Below the pieces are notes generated by a model. That model was not told the DNA's origin. It worked only from the letters and a program-made list of their open reading frames with translations, and made no database searches. Below are positions 10,201 to 19,635 of a stretch of 64,000 nt of DNA, piece after piece. Made by a program: the position numbers and the translations under genes. Position 1 is the first letter of the stretch; each line of letters begins with the position of its first letter. Source of the DNA: Janthinobacterium lividum. GTDB taxonomy: Bacteria > Pseudomonadota > Gammaproteobacteria > Burkholderiales > Burkholderiaceae_D. Location: the NCBI RefSeq assembly GCF_034424625.1, contig NZ_CP139976.1:1302001-1366000 (forward strand), in the 5' to 3' direction.

Positions 10201-11703
10201 ATGCACAAGAAACTCACTGGCCTGGCGCTTGGCGCCGCGCTGGCATTGACTGGAACGGCGCAGGCCGCCAAGGCGCAGGCCACCCCGTCTTCCAACGAAG
10301 CGGCCACCGCGCGCCATTTTGCCGCCCTGGTTGCCGGTGCGCAGCCGAAGACGGCCGAGTTGAGCCTGTTCTTTTCCATGATGCCCAAGGGCGGTGATCT
10401 ACATCACCATTACTCGGGCGCCATTTACGCCGAGCAATTCCTCGACTGGGTCGACAAGGAAAACTATTGCGTCAACAAGACGACGTACCGCATCGAAAGC
10501 AACAAGGACGTCGTGGCGGCCGAGCGCGCCAAGCCGGCCGCGCAGCGTGGATGCCTGTCGTCCACGGAAGTGTTTGCCGATGCGGGCCTGTATGCGGAAT
10601 TGCTGCAGCGCTGGTCGACCAAGGATTTCTATAATCACGGCGCCATCCAGACGCCGCCTGACCGTACCTTTTTTGATACCTTCGGCTATTTCGGTCCCGT
10701 GGCGTCGAGCAACACGGCTGACGGCTTGAAAACCCTGAAGCAGCGCGCCATCGCGGAAAACCTCAGCTACATCGAGACGATTTTCGAACTGTCGCCATTC
10801 GTGCAGAACGCGCAGTTCGACCAGCAGGTGCTGGCGCCGGGCTTGCAGCCGGCAGCATTGCAAGCCGTGCTGGCCAACTGGACAGGCAGCCTGGAGCAGG
10901 ATGCCAGCTTCCAGAAAAGCATCACTGCCTACAACGACAACGTCAACGCCAGCAGCGCCGGCATCGACGATGCGAACTTCACCATGCGTTACCAGGCGTA
11001 TGTGCTGCGTTTCCTGTCGCCATCGCAAGTGTTCTCGTCCATGGTGGCCGCGTTCAAGGCAGCGAGCCTGAATCCGCTGCTGGTGGGCGTGAACATCGTG
11101 GGCCAGGAAAGCGTGAACGTGTCGATGCGCGATTACAGCCTGCACATGGAAATGTTCAAGTTCCTCAAGGCAAAGTATCCAAACGTCAAGATCGCACTGC
11201 ACGCCGGCGAGCTGGCGCTGGGCATGGTGCCGCCGGAAGGCATGACGTTCCATATCGCCGAAGCCGTCGATGTGGCAGGCGCCGACCGTATCGGTCACGG
11301 CATGGATATCGCGTACGAAAACAATGCGCTGGCAACCATGCAGAAAATGCGCGAGCGTAACATTCCCGTGGAAGTGAACCTGACCAGCAACGATTACATT
11401 CTCGGTATCAAAGGCCAGGCGCATCCGATCACCCTGTACCGCAAATATGGCGTGCCATTCGTGATTTCTACCGATGACGCAGGCGTATCGCGCAATACCT
11501 TGTCGAATGAATACGTGCTGTTTGCCAGCCAGTACAAGACGGATTATGCGGAAATCAAAAAGCTGTCCTACAACAGCCTGCGCTATTCCTTCTTGGCGGA
11601 AGCGGACAAGCAACGTTTGCTGAAAGCGCTCGATGCCCGTTTCACCCGTTTCGAAGCCTTGATCGCAAATAGTGATCGCAAAGCAACTGTTGTAAAACCG
11701 TAA
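10201..11703 (+). CDS. Exported adenosine deaminase family protein
   Basis: 500 residues, longer than cytoplasmic Add (about 330-350). It has a Sec signal peptide (MHKKLTGLALGAALALTG, cleavage near AQAAKA), so it acts in the periplasm or outside. Adenosine-deaminase motifs are KGGDLHHHYSGA with metal ligands His68/His70, HAGEL, ADRIGHGMDIA and STDDAGVSR. The likely reaction is adenosine or deoxyadenosine to inosine before uptake. The extra length lies mainly between the first histidines and the HAGEL region, as in secreted ADGF-like enzymes. It is 43 bases behind guaD and may share its transcript. Exact substrate is inferred. Confidence 0.85.
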   Translation: MHKKLTGLALGAALALTGTAQAAKAQATPSSNEAATARHFAALVAGAQPKTAELSLFFSMMPKGGDLHHHYSGAIYAEQFLDWVDKENYCVNKTTYRIESNKDVVAAERAKPAAQRGCLSSTEVFADAGLYAELLQRWSTKDFYNHGAIQTPPDRTFFDTFGYFGPVASSNTADGLKTLKQRAIAENLSYIETIFELSPFVQNAQFDQQVLAPGLQPAALQAVLANWTGSLEQDASFQKSITAYNDNVNASSAGIDDANFTMRYQAYVLRFLSPSQVFSSMVAAFKAASLNPLLVGVNIVGQESVNVSMRDYSLHMEMFKFLKAKYPNVKIALHAGELALGMVPPEGMTFHIAEAVDVAGADRIGHGMDIAYENNALATMQKMRERNIPVEVNLTSNDYILGIKGQAHPITLYRKYGVPFVISTDDAGVSRNTLSNEYVLFASQYKTDYAEIKKLSYNSLRYSFLAEADKQRLLKALDARFTRFEALIANSDRKATVVKP

Positions 11704-11728
11704 AAGTATTTCATCTCTCTTCCTTGCC

Positions 11729-11753
11729 ACGCGACCGCGACTAGCGGTCGCGT
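11729..11753 (+). terminator. Hairpin behind the adenosine deaminase gene
   Basis: Perfect 10-base arms ACGCGACCGC / GCGGTCGCGT with a 5-base loop, 25 bases beyond the stop codon. No T-run follows, so it may stabilise the mRNA end or be a weak terminator. Confidence 0.5.
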
Positions 11754-12234
11754 AACCTCCTGTTCTTCATAGTTACAAAACCCTCCTTTTATCCTTTTTG
11801 TTGTGCCTTTACGACAAAAAATGATGCGCTAGTAGTGCTTTCTTGCAATTATTTTCTGAAACAATTTCCAAGTCTTGCCGCTCATCTATAATTTCGCCCC
11901 GATGAGGTGAGCTTGCTCGGTTGATACAAAAAATGCGGCTTCCAGCGGTGATTTATATTTTTTATATATAAATTACTAAAAAAAAACGTATTTGTCAGCC
12001 TACAGACCTTAATGCATAGTTGGACGGCGAAGAATTGAATAAGTCATTTTTGATATCGCTTTTGTGACAATTCAGGATGTCTAGCGGCTCCTGTCACATT
12101 GCGGTCATATCCGTGTAATGGATTTGAAATATTCGATCTTTATACTGCCGTGTCTAGTTGGATAGTTTCCGTGTTTCACCACAATATAAGCAAGTCAAAA
12201 TCTTGTAAGTTACAACACACTCTAGGGGGTTCAA
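11754..12234 (+). promoter_or_regulatory. AT-rich leader region of the TonB-dependent receptor gene
   Basis: About 480 bases without a gene and clearly richer in A/T than the surroundings. It holds a dyad TGTGACA (12063-12069) / TGTCACA (12092-12098), extended by AGGA/TCCT, and A/T runs near 11955-11990. The receptor gene's ribosome-binding site is AGGGGG, just before the ATG. I could not assign a convincing -35/-10 pair. The region is likely regulatory because the next gene encodes a receptor. Confidence 0.4.
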
Positions 12235-14595
12235 ATGCAGTTCATTCAACAACCAAAATTGCGACTAAGTATGATCGCAGTGGCATGCCAATTGGCTTGC
12301 TTCGGCATCTCCACTGCGCATGCGCAAACCGACGGCGAAGCCGCAAAAGTGGTCATTACCGCGAAAAAAACCGGTATGGGCCTGATGGTGACGGAAGATG
12401 CTCCAAAGGCACGCAGCACGATTACGGCAGAAGAACTGGAAAAGCAACGTCCAACGGGCAATGCGTACGAAGCCCTGGAGATGTTGCCAGCTGTTAATAG
12501 CTACAACTACGATGCAACTGGCCTGTTCGGCGGCGGCCTGACACTGCGCGGCTTTAACTCCGACCAGATCGGCGCCACGATCAATGGCGTGCCGGTGAAT
12601 GACTCCGGTAGTTTTGCCATCTACCCACAAGAATATGTTGACCAGGAAAATACCTGCTCGCAAACCGTGACCCAGGGTTCGACCGATGCCGATTCGCCAC
12701 AAGTGGGCGCCACCGGCGGCAACTTCGGTATCAACACCTGCAATCCTGAAGACAAGCACCGCCTGCGCATGATGCAGACCATCGGTCAACTGAACATGAA
12801 GAAAACCTTCGTGCGCGTCGACACCGGCCTGTTCTCGGACAAGCGCACCAAGATGTTCGTGTCCGCTTCGCATGCTGAAGCCGACAAATGGAAAGGCAAG
12901 GGCGGCGCCAAGCGCGACCATATCGATGCCGGCATCAACTACGACTGGGACCGTTTCAACTATATTCACGCCACCTTGCTGTACAACGAGGCGATGAACA
13001 ACAACATCAATAACCTGACCTTGGCTGAAATCAACAAGAACGGTTATAACTTCGACTATGCCGATACCTTCAAAGGCCATCTGAAGCCGGTCAAAGGCAC
13101 TGCCCAAGTGGAAACCACGCAGTCGCCAGCCTTCTACAAGCTGGGCATCAACCCGTTCAAGAATGCCATCGCATCGGCAACGGCCAAGTTCCGCCTGAAC
13201 GAGAACCTGGACCTGAAAGTACTGCCATACATCTGGTACGGCTATGGTAATGGCGGCGTGCAACAGCGCGCCCAGTCGGAAAAAGCTTTCTATGACGCAG
13301 CCACTGGCATGCGTAATGGCACCGTGGACTTGAACGGTGACGGCGACACCCTCGACACCGTTCTGGTCGCTAACGCCAGCGTCACCAAGACCTTCCGCCC
13401 AGGCGTGACCGCGTCGCTGAACTGGTCGTCCGGTAACCACGATGTGCTCGGTGGCTTCTGGTACGAGCGCGCTCGCCATCAGCAAACGGGCCCGATGCTG
13501 GCATTGAGCAATGATGGTATCTCGCAAGATCCTTGGCTGCAAAACGGCCAGATCCTGCGTCCGGATGGCACGCCAGCGCAAAGCCGTAACTGGATGTCGA
13601 TTTCGACCGCTTATCAGTTCTTCCTGCAAGACACGATCAGCCTGAACGATGACAAGCTGAAGATCAATATCGGCGTACGTAGCCCGAACGTGAAGCGTGA
13701 CTTCACCAACTACGGCGACGAAAACAACAACGTCAAGCCGTACAACCTGATCAAGAAATACAACACCCTGCTGCCGCAACTGGGTGCCCGTTACCGCATC
13801 ACCAACGACGATCAATTGTTCATTTCGGTCGCCAAAAACGTCAAAGCACCACCTAACTTCGTGTTCGGCAACATCGGCACCAGCGTGAAAGTGGTCAATG
13901 GCGTTGCCAACTTTGTTGGTGATGTGAAACAAGAATCGTCGTGGAATACCGATATCGGCTATCGCCACCAGGATGACAAGTTCATCGCTTCGGTGACGGC
14001 GTTCTTCGTCGACTTCAAGGACCGCCAGGCAACCACCTTCGATCCAATCACGCAGTCGAGCAGCTACACCAACGTGGGCCGCGTCAGCAACAAAGGTCTG
14101 GAATTTGAAATCGGCAATACGCCGATCAATGGCTGGGCAATGTACGGTTCGCTGGGTTTCAATAACAGCAAAATCAAGGACGACATGCTGTCCGCGACGA
14201 ATGTGTACCTGCCGACTGCTGGCAAGGAAATGATCAACACGCCGAAGAAGAAAGCCGGCCTGTCGATCGAGTACCAGAATGGTTCGTTCTGGACCCGCGT
14301 GAAAGCGCGCGCCACCGGCCAGCAGCAAGCATCGATGGTCAATGATGAAACGGCACCAGGCTACACCACCTTCGGTATCGATGGCGGCTACACCTTTGCC
14401 AACTTCGGTTACATCAAGCGTCCCAAGCTGACATTTAACCTGAGCAACATCACGGACAAGCAGTACCGCAATCCGTCCTCGACCACCGTCAAGAACACCC
14501 AGCCTATCGCTGGCGTGACGACGTCGGTTGATACCCAGCGTTACTACCTGGGCGCACCACGCTTCGTATCGGTCACCCTGTCGATCGATATCTAA
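12235..14595 (+). CDS. TonB-dependent outer-membrane receptor, substrate unknown
   Basis: 786 residues with a signal peptide ending near STAHAQ, a putative TonB box VVITAKKTG at about 37, a plug domain (STITAEELEKQRPTGNAYEA; GGLTLRGFNSDQIGATINGV) and a long beta-barrel ending in Ile, as expected for outer-membrane insertion. It energises uptake across the outer membrane. The neighbours are an exported adenosine deaminase upstream and a nucleotidase, PLD-like protein and nuclease downstream, so nucleosides, nucleotides or oligonucleotides are plausible cargo, but this is inference from context only. Siderophore uptake cannot be excluded. Confidence 0.88.
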   Translation: MQFIQQPKLRLSMIAVACQLACFGISTAHAQTDGEAAKVVITAKKTGMGLMVTEDAPKARSTITAEELEKQRPTGNAYEALEMLPAVNSYNYDATGLFGGGLTLRGFNSDQIGATINGVPVNDSGSFAIYPQEYVDQENTCSQTVTQGSTDADSPQVGATGGNFGINTCNPEDKHRLRMMQTIGQLNMKKTFVRVDTGLFSDKRTKMFVSASHAEADKWKGKGGAKRDHIDAGINYDWDRFNYIHATLLYNEAMNNNINNLTLAEINKNGYNFDYADTFKGHLKPVKGTAQVETTQSPAFYKLGINPFKNAIASATAKFRLNENLDLKVLPYIWYGYGNGGVQQRAQSEKAFYDAATGMRNGTVDLNGDGDTLDTVLVANASVTKTFRPGVTASLNWSSGNHDVLGGFWYERARHQQTGPMLALSNDGISQDPWLQNGQILRPDGTPAQSRNWMSISTAYQFFLQDTISLNDDKLKINIGVRSPNVKRDFTNYGDENNNVKPYNLIKKYNTLLPQLGARYRITNDDQLFISVAKNVKAPPNFVFGNIGTSVKVVNGVANFVGDVKQESSWNTDIGYRHQDDKFIASVTAFFVDFKDRQATTFDPITQSSSYTNVGRVSNKGLEFEIGNTPINGWAMYGSLGFNNSKIKDDMLSATNVYLPTAGKEMINTPKKKAGLSIEYQNGSFWTRVKARATGQQQASMVNDETAPGYTTFGIDGGYTFANFGYIKRPKLTFNLSNITDKQYRNPSSTTVKNTQPIAGVTTSVDTQRYYLGAPRFVSVTLSIDI

Positions 14596-14643
14596 TCGAC
14601 GCTGACGCGCAGCCTGCAGGCCAGGCTGCGCGCGATGTGTTGC

Positions 14644-14672
14644 AACGGGCCTCAGGGCCCGTTTTTCTTTTC
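14644..14672 (+). terminator. Rho-independent terminator behind the TonB receptor gene
   Basis: Hairpin AACGGGCC / GGCCCGTT followed by TTTCTTTTC. A second GC hairpin (CGCAGCCTG/CAGGCTGCG) lies just upstream. Confidence 0.85.
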
Positions 14673-14753
14673 TGGCGGCGTTGTGCAGCCGGACCTTGTT
14701 TAACCCGTTTGCGCAATGCCGTACCCCGGCCGTTGCGCTATGCTGCGAAGCCT

Positions 14754-16439
14754 ATGAAAACACTGCCCTTATCCCTGATCGCGGTGGCCATCGCCGCCGC
14801 CATGACCGGTTGCGCCACCCATCCCGTGGCGCCCGTCGATATCAACCTGGTCGCCCTGAACGATTTTCACGGCAACCTCGACCGCAGCAAATTTACCTAC
14901 ACGAGCGTTGCCGATGCCGAGCGCAAGACGGTGCAGGCCGGCGGCATCGATACCTTGTCCGGCGCATTGACGGCGTGGCGGCGCGAAGATGCGCAGCTGA
15001 TCTTTGTCGGCAATGGCGACCTGGTCGGCGCCAGTCCCGCCATGTCGGCGCTGTGGGCGGACGAGCCGAGCATCGTCGCCATGAACATGCTGGGCATGAA
15101 GGCCAGTTCCGTAGGCAACCATGAATTTGACCAGGGCAAGGCGGAATTGCTGCGCCAGCAGCGCGGCGGCTGTGAATCATCGCGCGCCGACAAGGCTTGC
15201 AAATTCACGCCGGACTTCAAGGGCGCCAGCTATACCTATATGGCGGCCAATGTCATCGACACGCAAACGGGCAAGTCCCTGTTGCCCGCCTACCGCATCG
15301 AAGAGGCGCATGGCGTCAAGGTGGGCCTGATCGGCGCCGTGCTGAAGGATACGCCGTCCGTAGTGACGGCCGCCGGCATTGCCGGCCTGCAGTTTGGCGA
15401 TGAAGCGGACGCCATCAACGCCACCTTGCCGCAACTGCGCGCGCAGGGCGTGGGCGTGTTCGTGGTGCTGCTGCACCAGGGCGGCGAGACCAAGGAAGCC
15501 GTCGACCGGCCCGACTGCAGCCATCTGAAGGGCGAAGTGGTGGATGTCGTGAAACGTCTCGACCCGGCGATTCAGCTGGTCATCAGCGGCCATTCGCACC
15601 AGGGTTATCTGTGCCGTGTCGATGGCCGCCTGGTGACCCAGGCGCAGATGGGCGGACACATGCTGACGCGCATCAAGCTCAAGGTCGATCCCGTCAAGAA
15701 TGCGGTGATCGATGCCAGCGCGCAAAACGTCGTCATGCTGCCAGGCATGTATGAGCCGGACCCGGCCGTGGCAGCCTACCTGGAATCGGTCAAGCAGCGC
15801 AGTGCGGCTGAATTGTCGCGTCCCGTGGCCAGTATCGCCGTGCCGAACGTGGGCCGCAGCACCAAGGGCGGCGGCGCTTCCCCGCTGGGCGACCTGGTGG
15901 CCGACAGCACCCTGTTCGGCGCGCGCGCTGCCGGTGCGCAAATCGGCCTGATGAATAATGGCGGCATCCGCAAGGACCTGGAAGCTGGTGCCGACCTGAT
16001 GACGAACGCGGGCCAGAACCAGGCCGTGGTACCGTTCGGCAATACCCTGATCGTCGTGAGTCTTTCCGGCGCGCAAATCCGTACCTTGCTCGAGCAGCAA
16101 TGGCCGGGCGAAGAGGCAGGCGAGGGCAACCTGTTGCAAGTGTCCGAAGGTTTTAGTTACCGCTGGGACAGCACGCGGCCGCAGGGCCAGCGCGTGCTGC
16201 CGGGCAGCATCATGCTCAATGGCAGCCCTCTTGAAGACAATCAACAATACCGTGTCGCCGCCAACAGTTTCCTGGCCGGCGGCGGCGACCGTTTCACGGT
16301 GCTGGCGGCCGGCACGCGCCGGCTCGACACGGGCGTGCGCGACATCGACGCCTTCAGCAATTACCTGATCGACCGTGCGCGCGTCGGCAAACCGGCTGGC
16401 AGCGCCACGGCGGCCGGCCGCATCGTGCGCGTCCAATAA
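14754..16439 (+). CDS. 5'-nucleotidase / UshA-family lipoprotein
   Basis: 561 residues. It dephosphorylates nucleoside monophosphates (possibly also UDP-sugars or cyclic nucleotides) outside the cytoplasm. The signal peptide ends in a lipobox-like MTGC with Cys20, so membrane anchoring is likely. The metallophosphatase domain has ALNDFHGNLD, FVGNGDLVGASP, GNHEFDQG and GHSHQGY; the C-terminal 5'-nucleotidase domain has NNGGIRKDL and NSFLAGGGDRF, the substrate-binding loop. The ATG at 14754 is chosen because the signal peptide starts there. The PLD-family gene follows after 18 bases. Confidence 0.9.
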   Translation: MKTLPLSLIAVAIAAAMTGCATHPVAPVDINLVALNDFHGNLDRSKFTYTSVADAERKTVQAGGIDTLSGALTAWRREDAQLIFVGNGDLVGASPAMSALWADEPSIVAMNMLGMKASSVGNHEFDQGKAELLRQQRGGCESSRADKACKFTPDFKGASYTYMAANVIDTQTGKSLLPAYRIEEAHGVKVGLIGAVLKDTPSVVTAAGIAGLQFGDEADAINATLPQLRAQGVGVFVVLLHQGGETKEAVDRPDCSHLKGEVVDVVKRLDPAIQLVISGHSHQGYLCRVDGRLVTQAQMGGHMLTRIKLKVDPVKNAVIDASAQNVVMLPGMYEPDPAVAAYLESVKQRSAAELSRPVASIAVPNVGRSTKGGGASPLGDLVADSTLFGARAAGAQIGLMNNGGIRKDLEAGADLMTNAGQNQAVVPFGNTLIVVSLSGAQIRTLLEQQWPGEEAGEGNLLQVSEGFSYRWDSTRPQGQRVLPGSIMLNGSPLEDNQQYRVAANSFLAGGGDRFTVLAAGTRRLDTGVRDIDAFSNYLIDRARVGKPAGSATAAGRIVRVQ

Positions 16440-16457
16440 TCTTTACAAGGAAAAACC

Positions 16458-17687
16458 ATGCGTCGTTTATTTGTTTCCCTGCTCGTCACTACCCTGTTCG
16501 CGGGCACGGCCCACGCGGATTTCACCATTCCCGGCTTTGAGCTGGTGCACACTTCGCCCGTGGAAACGAGCTTGGCGAATCCCGACCTGCGCGAACCCGT
16601 CGCCGTGTGGAGCGAGCTGTTTGATTCGGCCAAGAAAGAAATCGTCATCGCCCAGTTCTACGCCGTCAGCAAGCCGGGCACGGCTTTTGAAAAGGTGCTG
16701 GCCAGCCTGACGGCCGCCGGCCAGCGCGGCGTGAAGATCCGTTTCCTGCTGGACCAGAAGGGCGTGGGCCTGTCGGAAGCGGCCACCATCACCTGGATCA
16801 AGGCGATTCCGAACCTGGACTTGCGCCTCATCGACTTCAATAAAATCACGGGCAACGGCATCGTGCATGCGAAATACCTGGCCGTCGATGGCCAGGTGGC
16901 GTACATCGGCAGCCAGAATTTCGACTGGCGCTCGTTCGAGCACATCCATGAGACGGGCTTGAAGATCACGGATCCGGCCATGGTGAGCCAGGTGCAAGCC
17001 ATTTTCGAGCAGGATTGGCAGGCGCAGGCATTGACGTCGCAAGGCAGCCGCGCCACGGTGCTCAACAGCAAGGTCGTGCCGGCCAATTACGCGCAAAACG
17101 CTTTCCTGCTGGCCAGCCCGAATGCGTACAACCCGGCCGGTGTGGGCGACTCGGAAACAGGCTTGCCCGCCTTGTTGGCGGAAGCGAAAAGCGAAGTGCG
17201 CATCCAGCTGCTCGATTATGCGCCGCTGTCCTACGGCCCGAACCGCACGCGTCCGTACTACGCCGTGATCGACAACGCCGTGCGCGCAGCCGCCCAGCGC
17301 GGCGTGAAAATCAAGCTGATGGTGTCCGCCTGGAACACGGAAGCGCCGGCCATCGCCTACCTGAAAAGCCTGGCCCTGGTGCCGAACGTGGAAATCCGCA
17401 TCGTGACGATACCCACGGCGTCGACGGGTTTTATCCCGTTCGCGCGCGTGATCCACAGCAAGACCATGAGCATCGACGGCAAGCTGGCCTGGGTCGGCAC
17501 GAGCAACTGGGCAGGCGGTTATTTCGACTTGTCGCGCAACCTGGAAGTGGTGCTGCGCAACGAACAGATGGCGCAGCGCATTGCCGCGCTGCATGAGCAG
17601 ACGTGGAGCTCGGCGTATGCGCAGCCCATCGACATCAACAAGCAGTATCCGAAACCAGCCAAGGCCGCGCCGCAAGGCAAGGAGTGA
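16458..17687 (+). CDS. Exported phospholipase D-family protein with two HKD motifs
   Basis: 409 residues with a Sec signal (cleavage near TAHADF). It has two PLD active-site motifs: HAKYLAVDGQVAYIGSQN in the first half and HSKTMSIDGKLAWVGTSN in the second, each with the His-Lys-Asp triad and the following Gly/Ser-Asn. The family includes phospholipases and periplasmic nucleases. In this position, between a 5'-nucleotidase and an S1/P1 nuclease gene with RBS-scale spacing, a phosphodiesterase or nuclease role on nucleic acids is an attractive but unproven reading. The TGA is two bases before the nuclease start. Confidence 0.85.
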   Translation: MRRLFVSLLVTTLFAGTAHADFTIPGFELVHTSPVETSLANPDLREPVAVWSELFDSAKKEIVIAQFYAVSKPGTAFEKVLASLTAAGQRGVKIRFLLDQKGVGLSEAATITWIKAIPNLDLRLIDFNKITGNGIVHAKYLAVDGQVAYIGSQNFDWRSFEHIHETGLKITDPAMVSQVQAIFEQDWQAQALTSQGSRATVLNSKVVPANYAQNAFLLASPNAYNPAGVGDSETGLPALLAEAKSEVRIQLLDYAPLSYGPNRTRPYYAVIDNAVRAAAQRGVKIKLMVSAWNTEAPAIAYLKSLALVPNVEIRIVTIPTASTGFIPFARVIHSKTMSIDGKLAWVGTSNWAGGYFDLSRNLEVVLRNEQMAQRIAALHEQTWSSAYAQPIDINKQYPKPAKAAPQGKE

Positions 17688-17689
17688 AC

Positions 17690-18760
17690 ATGAAAAAATT
17701 ACTGTGCGTGCTGGCGCTGGGTGCCGCTTTCGCTTCCGGCAATGTGCTGGCGTGGGGTAATGACGGCCACCGCGCCGTGGGCGCCATTGCCGATCAATTG
17801 CTCAAGGGTAGCGCGGCCCAGGCACAGGTGGCCAAGTTGCTGTTGCCTGGCGAAAGCCTGGAAAAGATCGCCAACTGGCCCGATTGCGTGAAGGGCACGT
17901 ATTGCGGTCCGCAATCGCCGGAAATGCTGAGCTATGTGGCGGCGAATCCGAAACATGGCGAATACCATTACACGAATGTGCCGTTCCAGAACGCGCACTA
18001 CCATGACCATGGCGTAGGCACGGCCGACGACGATATCGTGCAAACGCTCAAGCAGGCGATCCTGGTGTTGCAAGGCAAGGCTGACGCGGCCAGCAATCCG
18101 CACGGCTTCAGCCAGCGCGAAGCCCTGATCCTGATCACGCACCTGGTAGGCGATATCCATCAGCCACTGCATGTTGGCAATGCGTTTCTCGGCAAGGATG
18201 GCCAGTTCTTTGTGCCCGCCACGCAGGCGCAGATCGACGACATCGCCATTTTCAATGCGCGCGGCGGCAACGATTTGCTGCTCGACGATGCGAAGATGAC
18301 GGCGCTGTCCGATGCCGTGATTCCCGCGCCGCTGCCGGCGGAAGAGGGCACGGCCAAGCCAGCCAGCGCGTATCCGAAGTCGCCCACCAAGCCCCTGCAT
18401 TCGTACTGGGACACGACCGTGGTCGACTATGCCATGCGCCGCCTGAGCACGTGCACGCCGCAGCAGTTCGCCCGCACGGTGATCGCCAGCGCGCCTGTGG
18501 TGAGCGCCAATAGCGGCGACCCCGCCACCTGGCCGTATCAGTGGGCCGATGCCTCGCTGGCGGCGTCAAAGATTGCTTTCACGGACGTGGTGGCTGGCCC
18601 TGCCACGCAGCAGACCAGCCGCAAGGGCGAGGTCTACAACGTCTGGACCTTGACGGTGCCCGATAATTATCCGGTGCCCAGCTCGGCGCTGGCGAAGCAG
18701 CAGCTGATCGAGGGCGGCTATCACCTGGCGGCCGTGCTGCAGGCGATCTGGCCGCAGTAA
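17690..18760 (+). CDS. Exported S1/P1-type nuclease
   Basis: 356 residues. Zn-dependent S1/P1 nucleases cut single-stranded DNA/RNA and can release 3'-phosphate. Signal peptide cleavage after VLA would leave Trp22 as the mature N-terminus, and that residue is itself a zinc ligand in this family. WGNDGHRAVG (His27), THLVGDIHQPLHVG and LHSYWDT supply the other ligands. The ATG is chosen by AAGGAGT upstream, and the preceding gene stops two bases before it. It is the last gene of the nucleotidase-PLD-nuclease set, with a terminator behind it. Confidence 0.92.
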   Translation: MKKLLCVLALGAAFASGNVLAWGNDGHRAVGAIADQLLKGSAAQAQVAKLLLPGESLEKIANWPDCVKGTYCGPQSPEMLSYVAANPKHGEYHYTNVPFQNAHYHDHGVGTADDDIVQTLKQAILVLQGKADAASNPHGFSQREALILITHLVGDIHQPLHVGNAFLGKDGQFFVPATQAQIDDIAIFNARGGNDLLLDDAKMTALSDAVIPAPLPAEEGTAKPASAYPKSPTKPLHSYWDTTVVDYAMRRLSTCTPQQFARTVIASAPVVSANSGDPATWPYQWADASLAASKIAFTDVVAGPATQQTSRKGEVYNVWTLTVPDNYPVPSSALAKQQLIEGGYHLAAVLQAIWPQ

Positions 18761-18771
18761 GATGGCATTCG

Positions 18772-18797
18772 AAAGCGGCCTGCGGGCCGCTTTTTTC
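18772..18797. terminator. Bidirectional terminator between nuclease and DeoR genes
   Basis: AAGCGGCC (18773-18780) / GGCCGCTT with a T-run on the + side and A's on the other. The stem ends at the stop codon of the convergent DeoR-family gene. Confidence 0.85.
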
Positions 18798-19560
18798 ATG
18801 CCAGGATGACGGCGATTCCCATCTCGCGGTAGGGCGCGACCAGCGCATCATCCACGTCGCGGTGCACGATGATGTCGTTGACCTGGCTCAAGGGGGCGAT
18901 CTGGAACGGCGAGGCCGTATTGAACTTTTCCGGCGAAGCCAGCACGACAGTGCGGCTTGACGCCGCGCTCAGTGCGCGCTTCACGCATGCTTCCTCATAA
19001 TCGCCGGTGGTGATGCCCGCTTGCGGATGCAGGCTGGACACGCCCATGAAATACAGGTCGGCGCGGATGCGGCCGATGGCTTCCACGGTCGCCGCGCCGA
19101 CGCCCACGATCGAGTGTTTGTACAGGCGCCCGCCCAGCATCAGCACTTCGATCGATGGGTGATTCACCAGTTCGACGGCAATCGACGGGCTGTGCGTGAC
19201 GATGGTGGCGCGCAAGTCGCGCGGCAGCTGGCGCGCCAGCTGCACGACGGTCGTGCCGCCATCGAGGAATACCACTTGTCCCGTTTGTATCATGGCGCCC
19301 GCCGCGCGGCCGATGGCGGGCTTGGCTTCGGGGGAGATCTGTTCGCGTCCCGCAAACGGCGCCAGCGCGGGCGAGCGCGGCAGCAAGGGCAGGGCGCCGC
19401 CATGCACACGCTCCAATAGTCCTTCTTTTGCCAGCTCGCGCAGGTCGCGCCGTATCGTGTCTTCCGACAAGCCCAGGCTATCGCTGACGGCCTTGGCGAC
19501 GATCTGCCCTTCGCGCTGGAGCAAATCCAGCAGATATTGTTTGCGTTGATGTGTCAGCAT
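18796..19560 (-). CDS. DeoR-family transcriptional regulator
   Basis: 254 residues, the standard DeoR length. The N-terminal winged HTH reads LLDLLQREGQIVAKAVSDSL with the recognition segment SEDTIRRDLRELAKEGLLERV, followed by VHGGALP. The C-terminal DeoR effector domain (VFLDGGTTVVQLARQL; GVSSLHPQAGITT) resembles phosphosugar sensors. The start MLTHQRKQYLL at 19560 matches the family; the open frame upstream is not needed. It is divergent from the NudK fusion gene across 75 bases and may control it or the nucleoside genes nearby. Confidence 0.88.
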   Translation of the reverse strand: MLTHQRKQYLLDLLQREGQIVAKAVSDSLGLSEDTIRRDLRELAKEGLLERVHGGALPLLPRSPALAPFAGREQISPEAKPAIGRAAGAMIQTGQVVFLDGGTTVVQLARQLPRDLRATIVTHSPSIAVELVNHPSIEVLMLGGRLYKHSIVGVGAATVEAIGRIRADLYFMGVSSLHPQAGITTGDYEEACVKRALSAASSRTVVLASPEKFNTASPFQIAPLSQVNDIIVHRDVDDALVAPYREMGIAVILA

Positions 19561-19578
19561 GGTTTTTCTTGTTAATTC

Positions 19579-19606
19579 TTGATATTGCACGAGTTTGCAT
19601 GATAAA
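19579..19606 (+). promoter_or_regulatory. Candidate promoter of the NudK-fusion gene
   Basis: TTGATA (19579-19584) and GATAAA (19601-19606) separated by 16 bases in the DeoR/NudK divergent gap. Each hexamer matches the consensus only in part. AAGGAG follows just before the start codon. Confidence 0.4.
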
Positions 19607-19635
19607 GTCGGAAAATACAAGCACAAGGAGACGAT

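Noticed and set aside
12265..14328. A 687-codon minus-strand open frame inside the TonB receptor gene
   Set aside because: The plus frame has a signal peptide, plug and barrel; the antisense frame has no recognisable domain.
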